DNA of 64,000 bases from Xanthomonas sp. Leaf131 (GTDB lineage: Bacteria > Pseudomonadota > Gammaproteobacteria > Xanthomonadales > Xanthomonadaceae): assembly GCF_001423495.1 (NCBI RefSeq), contig NZ_LMOG01000020.1, positions 186,001 through 250,000 of the forward strand, in the 5' to 3' direction. The notes beneath the pieces were generated by a model. The model saw only the letters and a program-made list of their open reading frames with translations, did not search any database and was not told where the DNA came from. Below are positions 47,041-59,649 of this stretch, one piece after another (position 1 is the first letter of the stretch; the number at the start of each line of letters is the position of its first letter). Both the position numbers and the translations under genes were made by a program.

Positions 47041-47844
47041 ATGTCACCGACTACCCCGTTTCGCAGCAGTGCCGCGCAAACCACGCGCGCGCTGCTGTCG
47101 CTGCGCGAATTGATTCTCGACGGCACCCTGCCCGCCGGCGCACGGCTGTCCGAGCTGGCGGTGGTGCAGCGGCTGGGCATGTCGCGCACGCCGGTGCGTA
47201 CCGCATTGCAGCGGTTGTGCGAAGAAGGCCTGGCCAGCGCATTGCCGGGCGGCGGTTATGCGGTGCAGGCCTTCAGCGAACGCGATGTGCACGATGCGAT
47301 CGAACTGCGCGGCACGCTCGAAGGCCTGGCCGCACGTATGGCGGCCGAGCGTGGGGCGTCCGCCGCGTCGCTGGCCCAGGCTCGTCAGTTGCTGGAGACG
47401 CTGGACCACATCGTCGGCTCGCCGCTGCACGCCATCGACTTCACCGCCTATGTGCAGGCCAATGCGCAGTTCCACGCGTTGCTGGTCGCCATGGCCGGCA
47501 GCGATGTGCTGGGCCGCGAGCTCACGCGCGTGCTGCAGCTGCCGTTCGCCTCGCCCAATAGCCTGGTCATGGCGCAGACCACCAGCGCCGAGGCGCAACT
47601 CATCCTGACCCTGGCACAAGACCAGCACCGCGAAGTCATCGCCGCCATCGAATACCGCCAGGGCGCGCGTGCCGAAGCGCTGATGCGCGAACACGCACGG
47701 CTTGCACATCGCAATCTGCGCCATGTGCTGCAAACCCCTGCGGCGATCACCCAGGTGCGCGGTGGCGCACTGATCGGCCGCGCCCATCCGTCCAAGGCTG
47801 GCAGCAGCCAGCACGTCCTTTTGCCTGGAGTCCCTCATGCGTAA
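47041..47844 (+). CDS. vanR: GntR/FCD family regulator, probable VanR
   Basis: 267 residues. N-terminal winged HTH: RLSELAVVQRLGMSRTPVRTALQRLCEEGL (about 38-67, in part). FCD effector domain follows with AIELRGTLEGLAARMAAERG and metal-site His residues in FHALLVAMAG. Members of this subfamily repress van genes, with vanillate as inducer. Unusually placed between vanA (22-base gap) and vanB (8-base overlap), so it is made with the genes it controls. Confidence 0.87.
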   Translation: MSPTTPFRSSAAQTTRALLSLRELILDGTLPAGARLSELAVVQRLGMSRTPVRTALQRLCEEGLASALPGGGYAVQAFSERDVHDAIELRGTLEGLAARMAAERGASAASLAQARQLLETLDHIVGSPLHAIDFTAYVQANAQFHALLVAMAGSDVLGRELTRVLQLPFASPNSLVMAQTTSAEAQLILTLAQDQHREVIAAIEYRQGARAEALMREHARLAHRNLRHVLQTPAAITQVRGGALIGRAHPSKAGSSQHVLLPGVPHA

Positions 47845-48820
47845 AGACACCCAGTGGCACCGCGCCCACGTGGTCAGCATTGCCGATGCCTGCGAGGGCG
47901 TGCGCGAAATCGTGCTCGATCCCGGCACTGCAGCGCGCAGCTTCGAGGTGGGTAGTCACCTGGATTTTCGCGTGCAGCTGCATGGCCGCGCCGATGTGCG
48001 TTCGTACTCGTTGGTGGGCGAACCGCGTGCCGATGGGCACTACCAGATCGCGGTACGGCAGATGCCCGACAGCCGCGGCGGCTCGCGGCATATGTGGACC
48101 TTGCAGCCGGGCGATGTGGTGGAGATGTCGCCGCCCAGCAACAACTTCGCGCTGGACGAAAGCGGCGAGGAAATCCTGTTGATCGCCGGCGGTATCGGCA
48201 TCACGCCGATCGTTGGCATGGCGCAACGGCTGGCGCGTCGGCACCGTGCGTTTCGCCTGCTGTACGTTGGCCGCTCGCGCGCTGCGATGGCGTATGCAGA
48301 CGCGTTGGAAGACTTGCTCGGCGAGCGCCTGCAGCTGCATTGCGACGACACTGCCGGGCCGCCGGACCTGGCCGCCGAACTGGCGCGTTTGTCGCCCAAC
48401 GCCGAGGTGTATGTGTGCGGGCCGCTGGGCATGCTCGAGGCGGTGCGCCAGCACTGGCATGCGGCCGGTCGTTCGCGTGCGCGCCTGCACTTCGAAACCT
48501 TCGGCAACAGCGGGCGGGTGCCGGCGCAGGCGTTCGTGGTCAAGCTGCCCGGGCTCGGTCTGGAAGTGCCGGTGGCGGAGAACGAATCGATGCTGGATGC
48601 CTTGGCCGACGCCGGGGTGGAACTGATCGCCGAATGTCGTCGCGGCGAATGCGGGCTGTGCGCGGTGGAGGTGCTGGACAGCTCGGCCGACATCGATCAC
48701 CGCGATGTGTTCTTCAGCGACGAGCAGCGCCGCGAGAACCGCAAGCTGTGCGCCTGCGTCTCGCGCGCGGTGGGCGGCAGCATCAGTATCGATACCGGTT
48801 ATCGCGGCACAATGGGCTGA
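47837..48820 (+). CDS. vanB: Vanillate O-demethylase, reductase subunit
   Basis: 327 residues. FMN/FAD-binding barrel with RADVRSYSLVGEP near 55, NAD domain with LLIAGGIGITPIVGMAQ near 115, and a C-terminal plant-type [2Fe-2S] domain with CRRGECGLC near 270 and the last cysteine in KLCACVSRA. Transfers electrons from NADH to the Rieske centre of VanA. Starts within the end of vanR. Confidence 0.95.
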   Translation: MRKDTQWHRAHVVSIADACEGVREIVLDPGTAARSFEVGSHLDFRVQLHGRADVRSYSLVGEPRADGHYQIAVRQMPDSRGGSRHMWTLQPGDVVEMSPPSNNFALDESGEEILLIAGGIGITPIVGMAQRLARRHRAFRLLYVGRSRAAMAYADALEDLLGERLQLHCDDTAGPPDLAAELARLSPNAEVYVCGPLGMLEAVRQHWHAAGRSRARLHFETFGNSGRVPAQAFVVKLPGLGLEVPVAENESMLDALADAGVELIAECRRGECGLCAVEVLDSSADIDHRDVFFSDEQRRENRKLCACVSRAVGGSISIDTGYRGTMG

Positions 48821-48975
48821 TCGGCGAGCGAAGCACGGCGTTCAACGCCGGGGCGGCGCCGTGCAGGTCGGTCACCGAGCTGAGCCCGGCCAGTGACTCC
48901 ATCGAGCCGCTCCGCCCACCACCGCGTACACGCCGCCGTGTTTGCATCCTCACGCACATGCGCGATCATCTGCGC

Positions 48976-49785
48976 ATGGAGTCGACTCACTACAGGACGA
49001 TCCCGGCGCCGGCACTCAACCCGCGCCAGGAACAATTGGTGGCATTGGTGCGACAGCAGGGCTTTGCCGACGTGGAAGGGCTGGCGACGCGCTTCGATGT
49101 CACCCCGCAGACCATTCGCCGCGACGTCACGTTGCTCTGCGATGCCGGCGTGCTGCGCCGCTATCACGGCGGCGTCAGCATGCCCTCGAGCGTGGAAAAC
49201 CTGGCTTACACCGCGCGTAAGGCGCTGCAGGCGCGCGAAAAGCAGCATATCGCCGCACAGGTCGCCCGCTTCATTCCCGACGATGCCTCGCTGTTCATCA
49301 ATCTGGGCACCACCAACGAAGAAGTCGCGCGTGCGTTGCTGCAGCATCGCGGCCTGCGTGTGATCACCAACAACCTCAACGTGGCGGTGATGCTCAGCGC
49401 CAATCCCAGCTTCGAAGTGATCGTGGCCGGTGGCGTGGTGCGCGGGCGCGACCAGGGCGTGACCGGCGAGGCGACGGTGGAGCTGATCCGGCAGTTCAAG
49501 GTGGACTTCGGCGTGATCGGCATTTCCGGCATCGATCTGGACGGCACCTTGCTGGACTTCGACTACCAAGAGGTGCGCGTGGCCCAGGCCATCATCGAGC
49601 ACTCGCGGCAGGTGCTGCTGGCCGCCGACCACAGCAAGTTCGGCCGCAACGCCATGGTGCGGCTGGGTGCGATCGCCCAGGTGCACGACTGGTTCACCGA
49701 CCGACCGCCGCCGCAGGAACTGGCCACGGTGCTGGCCGAGGCCGGTACCCGTGTGCATCTGGCCGAGCCCGGCGACGCCGGCTAG
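48976..49785 (+). CDS. glpR: DeoR family glycerol-3-phosphate regulon repressor
   Basis: 269 residues from ATG 48976 (MESTHYRTIP); ATG 48958 is an alternative. DeoR HTH at about 12-60: NPRQEQLVALVRQQGFADVEGLATRFDVTPQTIRRDV (in part: TPQTIRRDVTLLCDAGVLRR). The sugar-phosphate-binding domain shows INLGTTNEEVARAL and ISGIDLDGTLLDFDYQEVRV. Directly upstream of glpD, with a palindromic operator at 49946-49967. It represses glp genes until glycerol 3-phosphate binds. Confidence 0.92.
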   Translation: MESTHYRTIPAPALNPRQEQLVALVRQQGFADVEGLATRFDVTPQTIRRDVTLLCDAGVLRRYHGGVSMPSSVENLAYTARKALQAREKQHIAAQVARFIPDDASLFINLGTTNEEVARALLQHRGLRVITNNLNVAVMLSANPSFEVIVAGGVVRGRDQGVTGEATVELIRQFKVDFGVIGISGIDLDGTLLDFDYQEVRVAQAIIEHSRQVLLAADHSKFGRNAMVRLGAIAQVHDWFTDRPPPQELATVLAEAGTRVHLAEPGDAG

Positions 49786-49945
49786 GGCGATTGTTCGTTT
49801 TTGTGCGTTTTAGATAAGCACATGCCCTCTTGGTCGCTAAGATCGATGCGAAAAGCTGATCACACTCGCATTTCTGATAGATAGACCCATCTATAAAAGC
49901 CCTGCGACGCAGGTCTGTCGGTCCTTCACGTCCTGACAAGGTTTG

Positions 49946-49967
49946 ATGTTCGAATATGTTCGAACAT
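49946..49967. promoter_or_regulatory. GlpR operator before glpD
   Basis: ATGTTCGAATATGTTCGAACAT carries two TTCGAA half-sites in near-perfect dyad symmetry and resembles the E. coli GlpR box with its TTCG core. A weaker TTCGTTTTTGTGCG stretch lies at 49795-49808. It stands 46 bases before the glpD ATG. Confidence 0.6.
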
Positions 49968-50012
49968 GACAACTTGGGTTCGCTCTTGTGGCGTACCCGG
50001 ACGGAGACACCG

Positions 50013-51527
50013 ATGGGCGAGACATACGATCTTCTGGTGATAGGCGGCGGCATCAATGGGGTCGGCATCGCCCGCGATGCAGCCGGGCGCGGCTTATCGG
50101 TGTGCCTGTGTGAGCAGGACGACCTGGCCGCGCATACCAGCAGCGCCAGTACCAAACTCATCCACGGCGGCCTGCGCTATCTGGAGCAGTACGAGTTCGC
50201 ACTGGTCGGCAAGGCGCTGGCCGAGCGCGAGGTGCTGCTGCGCCTGGCCCCGCACATCATCTGGCCGCTGCGCTTCCTGCTGCCGCATCAACCGCATCTG
50301 CGCCCGGCGTGGATGATCCGCGCCGGCCTGTTTCTCTACGACCATCTGGGTGGCAGCAAGCGCAGCCTGCCGCGCTCGCGCCGGCTGTCGCTGCGCACGC
50401 ACCCGGTCGGTGCGCCATTGCAGGAATCGCTGCGCACCGGCTTTGTGTACTCCGATGCCTGGGTGCAGGACGCACGGCTGGTGGTACTCAATGCGATGGA
50501 CGCCGCCAAGCGCGGTGCAAAAATCCACACGCGCACACGCTGTGTCGGTGCCTGGCGCGATGCCGGGTTCTGGTACGCCGAACTGGAAGACCGCGACGGC
50601 CGCCGCCGCACCGTGCAGGCGCGCGCGCTGGCCAACGCCGCCGGCCCGTGGGCAGTGTCGTTCCTGGATAACGTGGCCGCAGTGCCGCACAAACATGCGC
50701 TGCGCCTGGTCAAGGGCAGCCACATCGTGGTGCCCAAGCTGTTCGACCACGACCACGCGTACATCTTCCAGCAACCGGACCGGCGCATCGTGTTCGCCAT
50801 TCCGTACGAGCACGACTTCACCTTGATCGGCACCACCGACGTGGATTACGAAGCCGACCCCGCCGCGCCCAAGATCGATGCGGCCGAGGTGCAGTATCTG
50901 TGCGAGGCGGTGAACCTGTATTTCCAGCAGCAGATCAGCCCTGACGATGTGGTGTGGAACTACAGCGGCGTGCGTCCGTTGCTCGACGATGCCGAAGACA
51001 ACGCCGCCGAAGTCACCCGCGATTACCAACTGGAAGTGCTCACCGACGGCGCGCCGTTACTCAACGTGTTCGGCGGCAAGCTGACCACCTACCGCAAGCT
51101 CGCCGAAGAAGCGGTCGACCGCCTTACGCACGCACTGGGTGCACGCAAACCGGCGTGGACCGCGCGCGGCGATGCGCTGCCCGGTGGCGAACAACGCGAT
51201 ATCGCCAGCCTGCTAGAGCGCGTGCGCACTGCGCGCCCGTGGCTGCCGGCAACCACCGCACAACGGCTGGTGCGCAACTACGGCACCTGCGCGCAGCAGC
51301 TGCTCGGCGACGCGCAGAACGTGGCCGCCTTGGGCACGCACTTCGGTGCCGACCTGTATCAAGCCGAGGTGGACTATCTGCGCGCCCACGAATGGGCGAT
51401 GACTGCCGACGATATCCTGTGGCGACGCAGCAAACTCGGTCTGCGCATCGATGCGGCCGGGCGCCAGCGCCTGGAAGATTATCTGCAGACGCAATCGGTC
51501 CAGCAGGCGGACGTCGTACCCGCCTGA
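50013..51527 (+). CDS. glpD: Aerobic glycerol-3-phosphate dehydrogenase
   Basis: 504 residues from ATG 50013 (MGETYDLLVIGGG), with GGAG 7 bases upstream; the longer frame from 49956 would begin inside the operator. FAD motif GGGINGVGIARDAAGRG near 9-25, TKLIHGGLRYLEQYEFALV (part), PLLDDAEDNAAEVTRDY, and the C-terminal helical domain. Membrane-associated enzyme oxidising glycerol 3-phosphate to dihydroxyacetone phosphate with electrons to ubiquinone. Confidence 0.96.
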   Translation: MGETYDLLVIGGGINGVGIARDAAGRGLSVCLCEQDDLAAHTSSASTKLIHGGLRYLEQYEFALVGKALAEREVLLRLAPHIIWPLRFLLPHQPHLRPAWMIRAGLFLYDHLGGSKRSLPRSRRLSLRTHPVGAPLQESLRTGFVYSDAWVQDARLVVLNAMDAAKRGAKIHTRTRCVGAWRDAGFWYAELEDRDGRRRTVQARALANAAGPWAVSFLDNVAAVPHKHALRLVKGSHIVVPKLFDHDHAYIFQQPDRRIVFAIPYEHDFTLIGTTDVDYEADPAAPKIDAAEVQYLCEAVNLYFQQQISPDDVVWNYSGVRPLLDDAEDNAAEVTRDYQLEVLTDGAPLLNVFGGKLTTYRKLAEEAVDRLTHALGARKPAWTARGDALPGGEQRDIASLLERVRTARPWLPATTAQRLVRNYGTCAQQLLGDAQNVAALGTHFGADLYQAEVDYLRAHEWAMTADDILWRRSKLGLRIDAAGRQRLEDYLQTQSVQQADVVPA

Positions 51528-51618
51528 TCCAACAGCGTTGCCGGCGAGGACGGGTCGTCCGGCAACGTATCCTGGCGCATCGCCAACATCATCCTGAGTC
51601 ACGTGGAGGGCAACCCAG

Positions 51619-51708
51619 ATGAGCACCAACGAACACCCCTGCGCGCCAATGTGCGCGTCGCATTACCAAGCTTGCGCCGTTGACATCACTGCGGGCACGC
51701 GCACATGA
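51619..51708 (+). CDS. 29-residue leader peptide coupled to glpF
   Basis: Reading frame of 29 codons with a strong ribosome binding site (GGAGGG, 51605-51610, 8 bases before the ATG). Its stop codon overlaps the glpF start (ATGA at 51705-51708). The glpF start itself has no Shine-Dalgarno sequence. The peptide begins MSTNEHPCAPMC and contains three cysteines (8, 12, 19). No family is recognised. The overlap suggests translation of glpF depends on ribosomes ending here. It may be only a coupling leader, or a small functional peptide. Confidence 0.6.
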   Translation: MSTNEHPCAPMCASHYQACAVDITAGTRT

Positions 51709-52526
51709 GCCGCCAATTCGTGGGTGAGTTGATCTCCGAAGCGGTGGCGATGTTCATCATCATCGCGCTCGGCGATTCGGTCGCGGCGATGTACATCCTC
51801 TACGACCCCAGCCCGTACCAGAACGCCTATTGGGGCGTGTGCATCGCCTGGGGTCTGGCGGTGACGCTGGCGATCTATGTCACCGGCTCGGTGTCCGGCA
51901 CGCACGCCAATCCGGCGGTGACGCTGGCGCTGGCATTGTTCCGCGATTTCTCCTGGAAGAAAGTACTGCCGTACTGGGGTGCGCAAGTGATCGGCGCATT
52001 TCTGGGTGCGGCCATCGTCTATCAGATGTACGGGCCGGTGATCGATCACTACAACCAGGTGCAGCAGCTCACCCGCGAAGCCGGCGGCGCAGCCGGCGTG
52101 TTCTTCACCGCACCGGGTCTGGCGGTCACGCCGATGCATGCGCTGGTGGACCAGATCATCATCACCGCGTTTTTGATCTTCGGCATCTTCGCCATCACCG
52201 AACAGTTCAACGAGGCCGCGCCCACCGCCAACTCCGGCGCGCTGATGATCGGTCTGCTGGTGGCCACGCTGGGCGCTTCGATGGGCTATCTGGAAGCCTG
52301 GGCGATGAATCCGGCGCGCGATTTCGGCCCGCGCTTGTTCGCCTACTTTGCCGGCTGGGGCGAGGCTGCGTTGCCGGCCAAGGACAATTACTGGTGGATC
52401 CCGATCGTCGGCCCCTTGATCGGCGGCCCCATCGGCGCGCTCGCCTACCAATGGCTGATCCTGCCCTTTCTGCCGGCACGCTTGCGGCATCTGCAAGGCA
52501 CTCGATCGCCGCTCGATTCGAAGTAA
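51705..52526 (+). CDS. glpF: Glycerol uptake facilitator (MIP/aquaglyceroporin)
   Basis: 273 residues, six membrane helices plus two half-helices. The two NPA boxes are [12 protein letters not shown] near 66 and [12 protein letters not shown] near 202, where the Asp after NPAR is typical of glycerol-conducting channels. It lets glycerol diffuse into the cell for trapping by GlpK. Start ATG 51705 overlaps the stop of a 29-codon upstream ORF and has no own RBS. Confidence 0.95.
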   Translation: MSRQFVGELISEAVAMFIIIALGDSVAAMYILYDPSPYQNAYWGVCIAWGLAVTLAIYVTGSVSGTHANPAVTLALALFRDFSWKKVLPYWGAQVIGAFLGAAIVYQMYGPVIDHYNQVQQLTREAGGAAGVFFTAPGLAVTPMHALVDQIIITAFLIFGIFAITEQFNEAAPTANSGALMIGLLVATLGASMGYLEAWAMNPARDFGPRLFAYFAGWGEAALPAKDNYWWIPIVGPLIGGPIGALAYQWLILPFLPARLRHLQGTRSPLDSK

Positions 52527-52557
52527 TCGCAGAGCGCTTGTCACAGCGCTGCATTGA

Positions 52558-54105
<1,548 letters not shown>

Positions 54106-54116
54106 GCACTGCCATC

Positions 54117-54156
54117 AAAACGACGACGCCCACCATCCGGTGGGCGCAGTCGTTTT
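54117..54156 (+). terminator. Terminator after glpK
   Basis: AAAACGAC...GCCCACC-atcc-GGTGGGC...GTCGTTTT forms a long stem ending in TTTT, 12 bases after the glpK stop. The A-run and T-run at both ends allow function on either strand. A CTGCAG-rich short repeat follows at about 54219-54245. Confidence 0.85.
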
Positions 54157-54249
54157 CGTCGATCACTTGCATGTCTGTTAACTAACCGCATGGATCACGC
54201 ATTGCAGAGCTGCATACTGCAGCCCTGCAGCCCTGCAGTGCTGCAGCGA

Positions 54250-54762
54250 TTACTGACCGCCGGTATTGGCGCGGCCGGCAATGGTGTCCGGATCCCAATG
54301 TTCCTTGATCAGGCCTTTTTCGATGCGGAACATGTCGAACCAGGTGGTGGTGTAGGTCTTGCTCGGATCGCGCGGATCCGGCAGCGTGCGCACCGACACC
54401 AGCGTGACCAGATCGCGATCTGCGGTGATGGCGACCAACGGCAGCTGCACGCGTGCCTGCACCGGCGTCGGCGGCACGAATGCGGTCAGGAACGCGATGA
54501 AGGCATCGCGCCCATTGGCCACGTTCGGGTTGTGCTGGATGTAGTTCTTGTCCATGTACATCGGCGCGTATTGCACCTGGCCGGCTTCGAACACGGTACG
54601 CCAGAAATCGTAGACCAATCGCTTGTTGGCGGTTTCAAACCAGGTGGAACCGACCAGCATCTTCTGGTGGTTGGGATTGGCGGTCACTGCGGTCTGCGCA
54701 AACGCAGCCACGGGCGCCACCAGCATGACCAGTAACAAGGCACGGGAGAACAGGGTTTTCAT
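54250..54762 (-). CDS. Exported SnoaL/NTF2-like protein
   Basis: 170 residues from ATG 54762 (MKTLFSRALLLVMLV), with GGAGTGCT-type RBS region upstream. Signal peptide to about residue 23 (VAAFAQ). The mature part has the SnoaL-like aldol-condensation or predicted-ester-cyclase pattern: YDFWRTVFEAGQVQYAPMYM, YIQHNPNVANGRDAF and WFDMFRIEKGLIKEHWD (in pieces). Periplasmic; substrate unknown. The 380 bases between it and pobA (54763-55142) show no other gene. Confidence 0.82.
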   Translation of the reverse strand: MKTLFSRALLLVMLVAPVAAFAQTAVTANPNHQKMLVGSTWFETANKRLVYDFWRTVFEAGQVQYAPMYMDKNYIQHNPNVANGRDAFIAFLTAFVPPTPVQARVQLPLVAITADRDLVTLVSVRTLPDPRDPSKTYTTTWFDMFRIEKGLIKEHWDPDTIAGRANTGGQ

Positions 54763-55142
54763 GGAGCACTCCTGGGTGGAGACGGGCACTGCGCTCGCTG
54801 CAGGCAGCAGCACGATGCTCCGCTGATTGGGGGAATGACGCGCCCTTGCACACAGCGATGCCGACGCGTCGCCGCCAGCCTACCGGCCGCGCTCGCTCAC
54901 CCGCTAGACGCCTGAAAGTGCACCAGGGCACTTATGAAATGGGTGGTGAGCAAAACATCACCGTTCAATGTGATGCGCGTCATGTGGCTTGGCAGGGACC
55001 AATAAACGCCAGAAGCATTTCCATGTCTAAGCTCGCATGCAGCGCAGCACGCACAACGCACACATTTGTGTCGATTCCGAACAGCGAGACGACGTGCCTG
55101 GCGGCGGTGCAGCCGAATGTCGGCCGCTCTACTCCGGTCCCT

Positions 55143-57322
<2,180 letters not shown>

Positions 57323-57459
57323 GAGCGGCTGACAAGACTATTGCGCTCACGGCTAGTTGGGCGAAGCCTGGCATTACTCAATTCCCGTATGTGTTGAAGT
57401 GATTGCAGAGCATGGATAGCTCAGTTGCAGGGCGGCTGATCTGGGGGTTGGTTGCAGGG

Positions 57460-57652
57460 CCCTTGCCCGCCCACCGTCGCGGGACACGCCGCAAGTACGT
57501 CCCTGTAGGCTCTTACGCGGCATCCATGCCGCGTAAGGTCCCGCGACGGTCCCTTGCCCGCCCACCGTCGCGGGACACGCCGCAAGTACGTCCCTGTAGG
57601 CTCTTACGCGGCATCCATGCCGCGTAAGGTCCCGCGACGGTGGGCGGGCAAG
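57460..57652. repeat. Tandemly duplicated 91-bp palindromic repeat
   Basis: Two identical 91-bp units (57460-57550 and 57551-57641) are followed by the closing arm GGTGGGCGGGCAAGG. Each unit contains the hairpin TTACGCGGCATCCATGCCGCGTAA and CGGGACACGCCGCAAGTACGTCC. It is the same family as 70-176 and 57805-57993 but in opposite orientation. No reading frame is credible. Confidence 0.85.
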
Positions 57653-57804
57653 GACCAGTCGAGAGTGTCGGTGTGCATGGTTGCAAGCAATGCATGACGT
57701 GCTTCTGATTTGCTAGCTATCGTGTCGTTCCGCAACCCGCACCAGCAAGGACACGCTACTTGTGGGGCCCTCAGCTTTTTACCCAGCGACCGACCAACTC
57801 TCTG

Positions 57805-57993
57805 GTGCGGTGTCCTCACCGATTGCGGGACCGTGTGGCGGCATGGATGCCGCCACCGAGCCTACATGGACGTACTTGCGGCGTGTCCCGCGAGCCTCAC
57901 CGATTGCGGGACCGTGTGGCGGCATGGATGCCGCCACCGAGCCTACATGGACGTACTTGCGGCGTGTCCCGCGAGCGGTGAGGGCACCGCGCG
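57805..57993. repeat. Tandemly duplicated 81-bp palindromic repeat
   Basis: Two perfect 81-bp copies (57814-57894, 57895-57975) lie inside outer arms GTGCGGTGTCCTCACCG and CGGTGAGGGCACCGCGC. The core hairpin is GTGGCGGCATGGATGCCGCCAC. The remainder of 57323-58140 (57653-57804 and 57994-58140) has no recognisable gene. Confidence 0.87.
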
Positions 57994-58140
57994 CTCGACT
58001 AACCAGGCTCTTGGCTGCATCTCAAAACGGCGCCAGTGGTACATCCAGACAACGTAGGCGAGTGTGACCAAAAAGTTGCCGCCATCAACGCAGCGTTCGA
58101 GAGGTTTCGTCAGCACCCCCACTCGGCTGCATTACTCCGA

Positions 58141-59622
58141 TCAGAACGGGTACTGCGGCACCGTGTTCTTGATCGTCAGCCACTGCCAATGCGTGTACTG
58201 CTCCCAATCGGCCGGACCACCGACGCTGGTGCCATTGCCCGACGCGCCGGTGCCGCCGAACGGATTGATGACTTCATCGGCCACCGTCTGATCGTTGATG
58301 TGCAACAAGCCGACATGAAGCTTGTCGCCTAATGTCATCGCGCGCGACACCGACGCCGACAGGATGCCGGCAGCCAGACCGTACTCACCGTGGTTGGCCA
58401 GTTCTGCGGCTTCTTCATCGGTGTCGAACACGGTGATGTTGATCACCGGGCCGAACACCTCTTCATCGAATGCACGCATGCCCGGACGCACGTTGGACAA
58501 CACGGTCGGCGCATAGAACAGGCCTTCGTTGCTGGCACCCGCTTCCACGACCGCACCGGCGGCGACGCTGTCGTTGACGATCTCGATCACGCGCTGCAGC
58601 TGGCGCTGGTCGATGATCGGGCCCAGCGCCACCGTGCCGCTGACCGGGTCGCCCACCGGCAGATGTCTGGCTTTTTCAGCCAACCGCTGCGTCAGTGCAT
58701 CGGCAATTTTGCGCTGCACCAGCACGCGGCCGGTGGCCATGCAGATCTGACCTTGATGCATGTAGGCGCCGAACGCCACTGCAGATGCCGCCTTGTCCAG
58801 ATCCGCGTCGTCGAGCACGATCACTGGGTTGTTGCCGCCCAACTCCAGCGAGACCTTCTTCAAGTGCCGCCCTGCAATCTCGCCGATGCGTCGGCCAGCG
58901 GCGGTGGAACCGGTGAAGGCGATCATCGGCACATCCGGCGATTCGACCAGCGCCTGACCGATCTGCGCATCGCCGTGCAGCACATGCAGCAAGCCCTTCG
59001 GCAAACCCGCTTCTTCCAGCACCTGCGCGATGATCACCCCGCCGGTATACGGCGTGCGCGGATCGGGCTTGAGCACCACCGCATTGCCCATCGCCAGCGC
59101 CGGTGCAACCGAACGCAGCGACAGGATCAATGGAAAATTGAACGGCGAAATGACCGCAATTACGCCCAGCGGCAGATGCCGCGCCAGGCTGAGCTGACCG
59201 GCGCCCGTCGGTAGCACCTGTCCCACGGCCTGCAGCGGCAGTGCTGCAGCCTGCTGATAGAACACCACCGATTCGTTCACTTCGCGCTGTGCCTTGGGCA
59301 GGATGCCGCCGGTTTCGCGCGCAATCAGTAACGCGGCTTCCGCACTGCGCGCTTCCATCAGCTGCGCGGCACGATGAAACACTGCCGCGCGCTCACGCGG
59401 CGCAGTGGCTGCCCAGGCACGCTGCGCTTTCTTTGCCAGCGCCACGGCAGCAGCGACATCGGCCAGATCGGCCTTGCCGACTTCGTGCAGCAGCTTGCCG
59501 GTGGCCGGCTCGATGATCTGCACGGTGCCGCCGTTACCGGGCACCCAGTCGCCATTGAAAATACAGCCGTGCCACGCCGGGACGGTGTGCGCGGAGATCG
59601 CGGTGTTGGGGAGAGCATTCAT
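58141..59622 (-). CDS. vdh: Benzaldehyde/vanillin dehydrogenase (NAD-dependent)
   Basis: 493 residues, aldehyde dehydrogenase superfamily, of the benzaldehyde/vanillin dehydrogenase group. Catalytic Glu in SLELGGNNP near 258, catalytic Cys in HQGQICMATGR near 292, NAD loop GSTAAGRRIGEIAG near 237, and EEVFGPVINI near 390. Oxidises aromatic aldehydes such as vanillin to acids, feeding vanAB. Third after marR in a minus-strand group (porin, SDR, vdh) with a 27-base gap to the SDR. The symbol reflects group and context. Confidence 0.88.
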   Translation of the reverse strand: MNALPNTAISAHTVPAWHGCIFNGDWVPGNGGTVQIIEPATGKLLHEVGKADLADVAAAVALAKKAQRAWAATAPRERAAVFHRAAQLMEARSAEAALLIARETGGILPKAQREVNESVVFYQQAAALPLQAVGQVLPTGAGQLSLARHLPLGVIAVISPFNFPLILSLRSVAPALAMGNAVVLKPDPRTPYTGGVIIAQVLEEAGLPKGLLHVLHGDAQIGQALVESPDVPMIAFTGSTAAGRRIGEIAGRHLKKVSLELGGNNPVIVLDDADLDKAASAVAFGAYMHQGQICMATGRVLVQRKIADALTQRLAEKARHLPVGDPVSGTVALGPIIDQRQLQRVIEIVNDSVAAGAVVEAGASNEGLFYAPTVLSNVRPGMRAFDEEVFGPVINITVFDTDEEAAELANHGEYGLAAGILSASVSRAMTLGDKLHVGLLHINDQTVADEVINPFGGTGASGNGTSVGGPADWEQYTHWQWLTIKNTVPQYPF

Positions 59623-59649
59623 GGTCTAGCCTCCTGCTGAGGGGTGGTG

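Noticed and set aside
44823-47189. Very long frame joining pcaI to sequence opposite vanA and vanR
   Set aside because: Only residues after ATG 45686 resemble a CoA-transferase; the rest is antisense to vanA and vanR.
57460-57993. CRISPR-like array
   Set aside because: Only two copies per unit, no unique spacers between them, no cas genes, and the units are internally palindromic.
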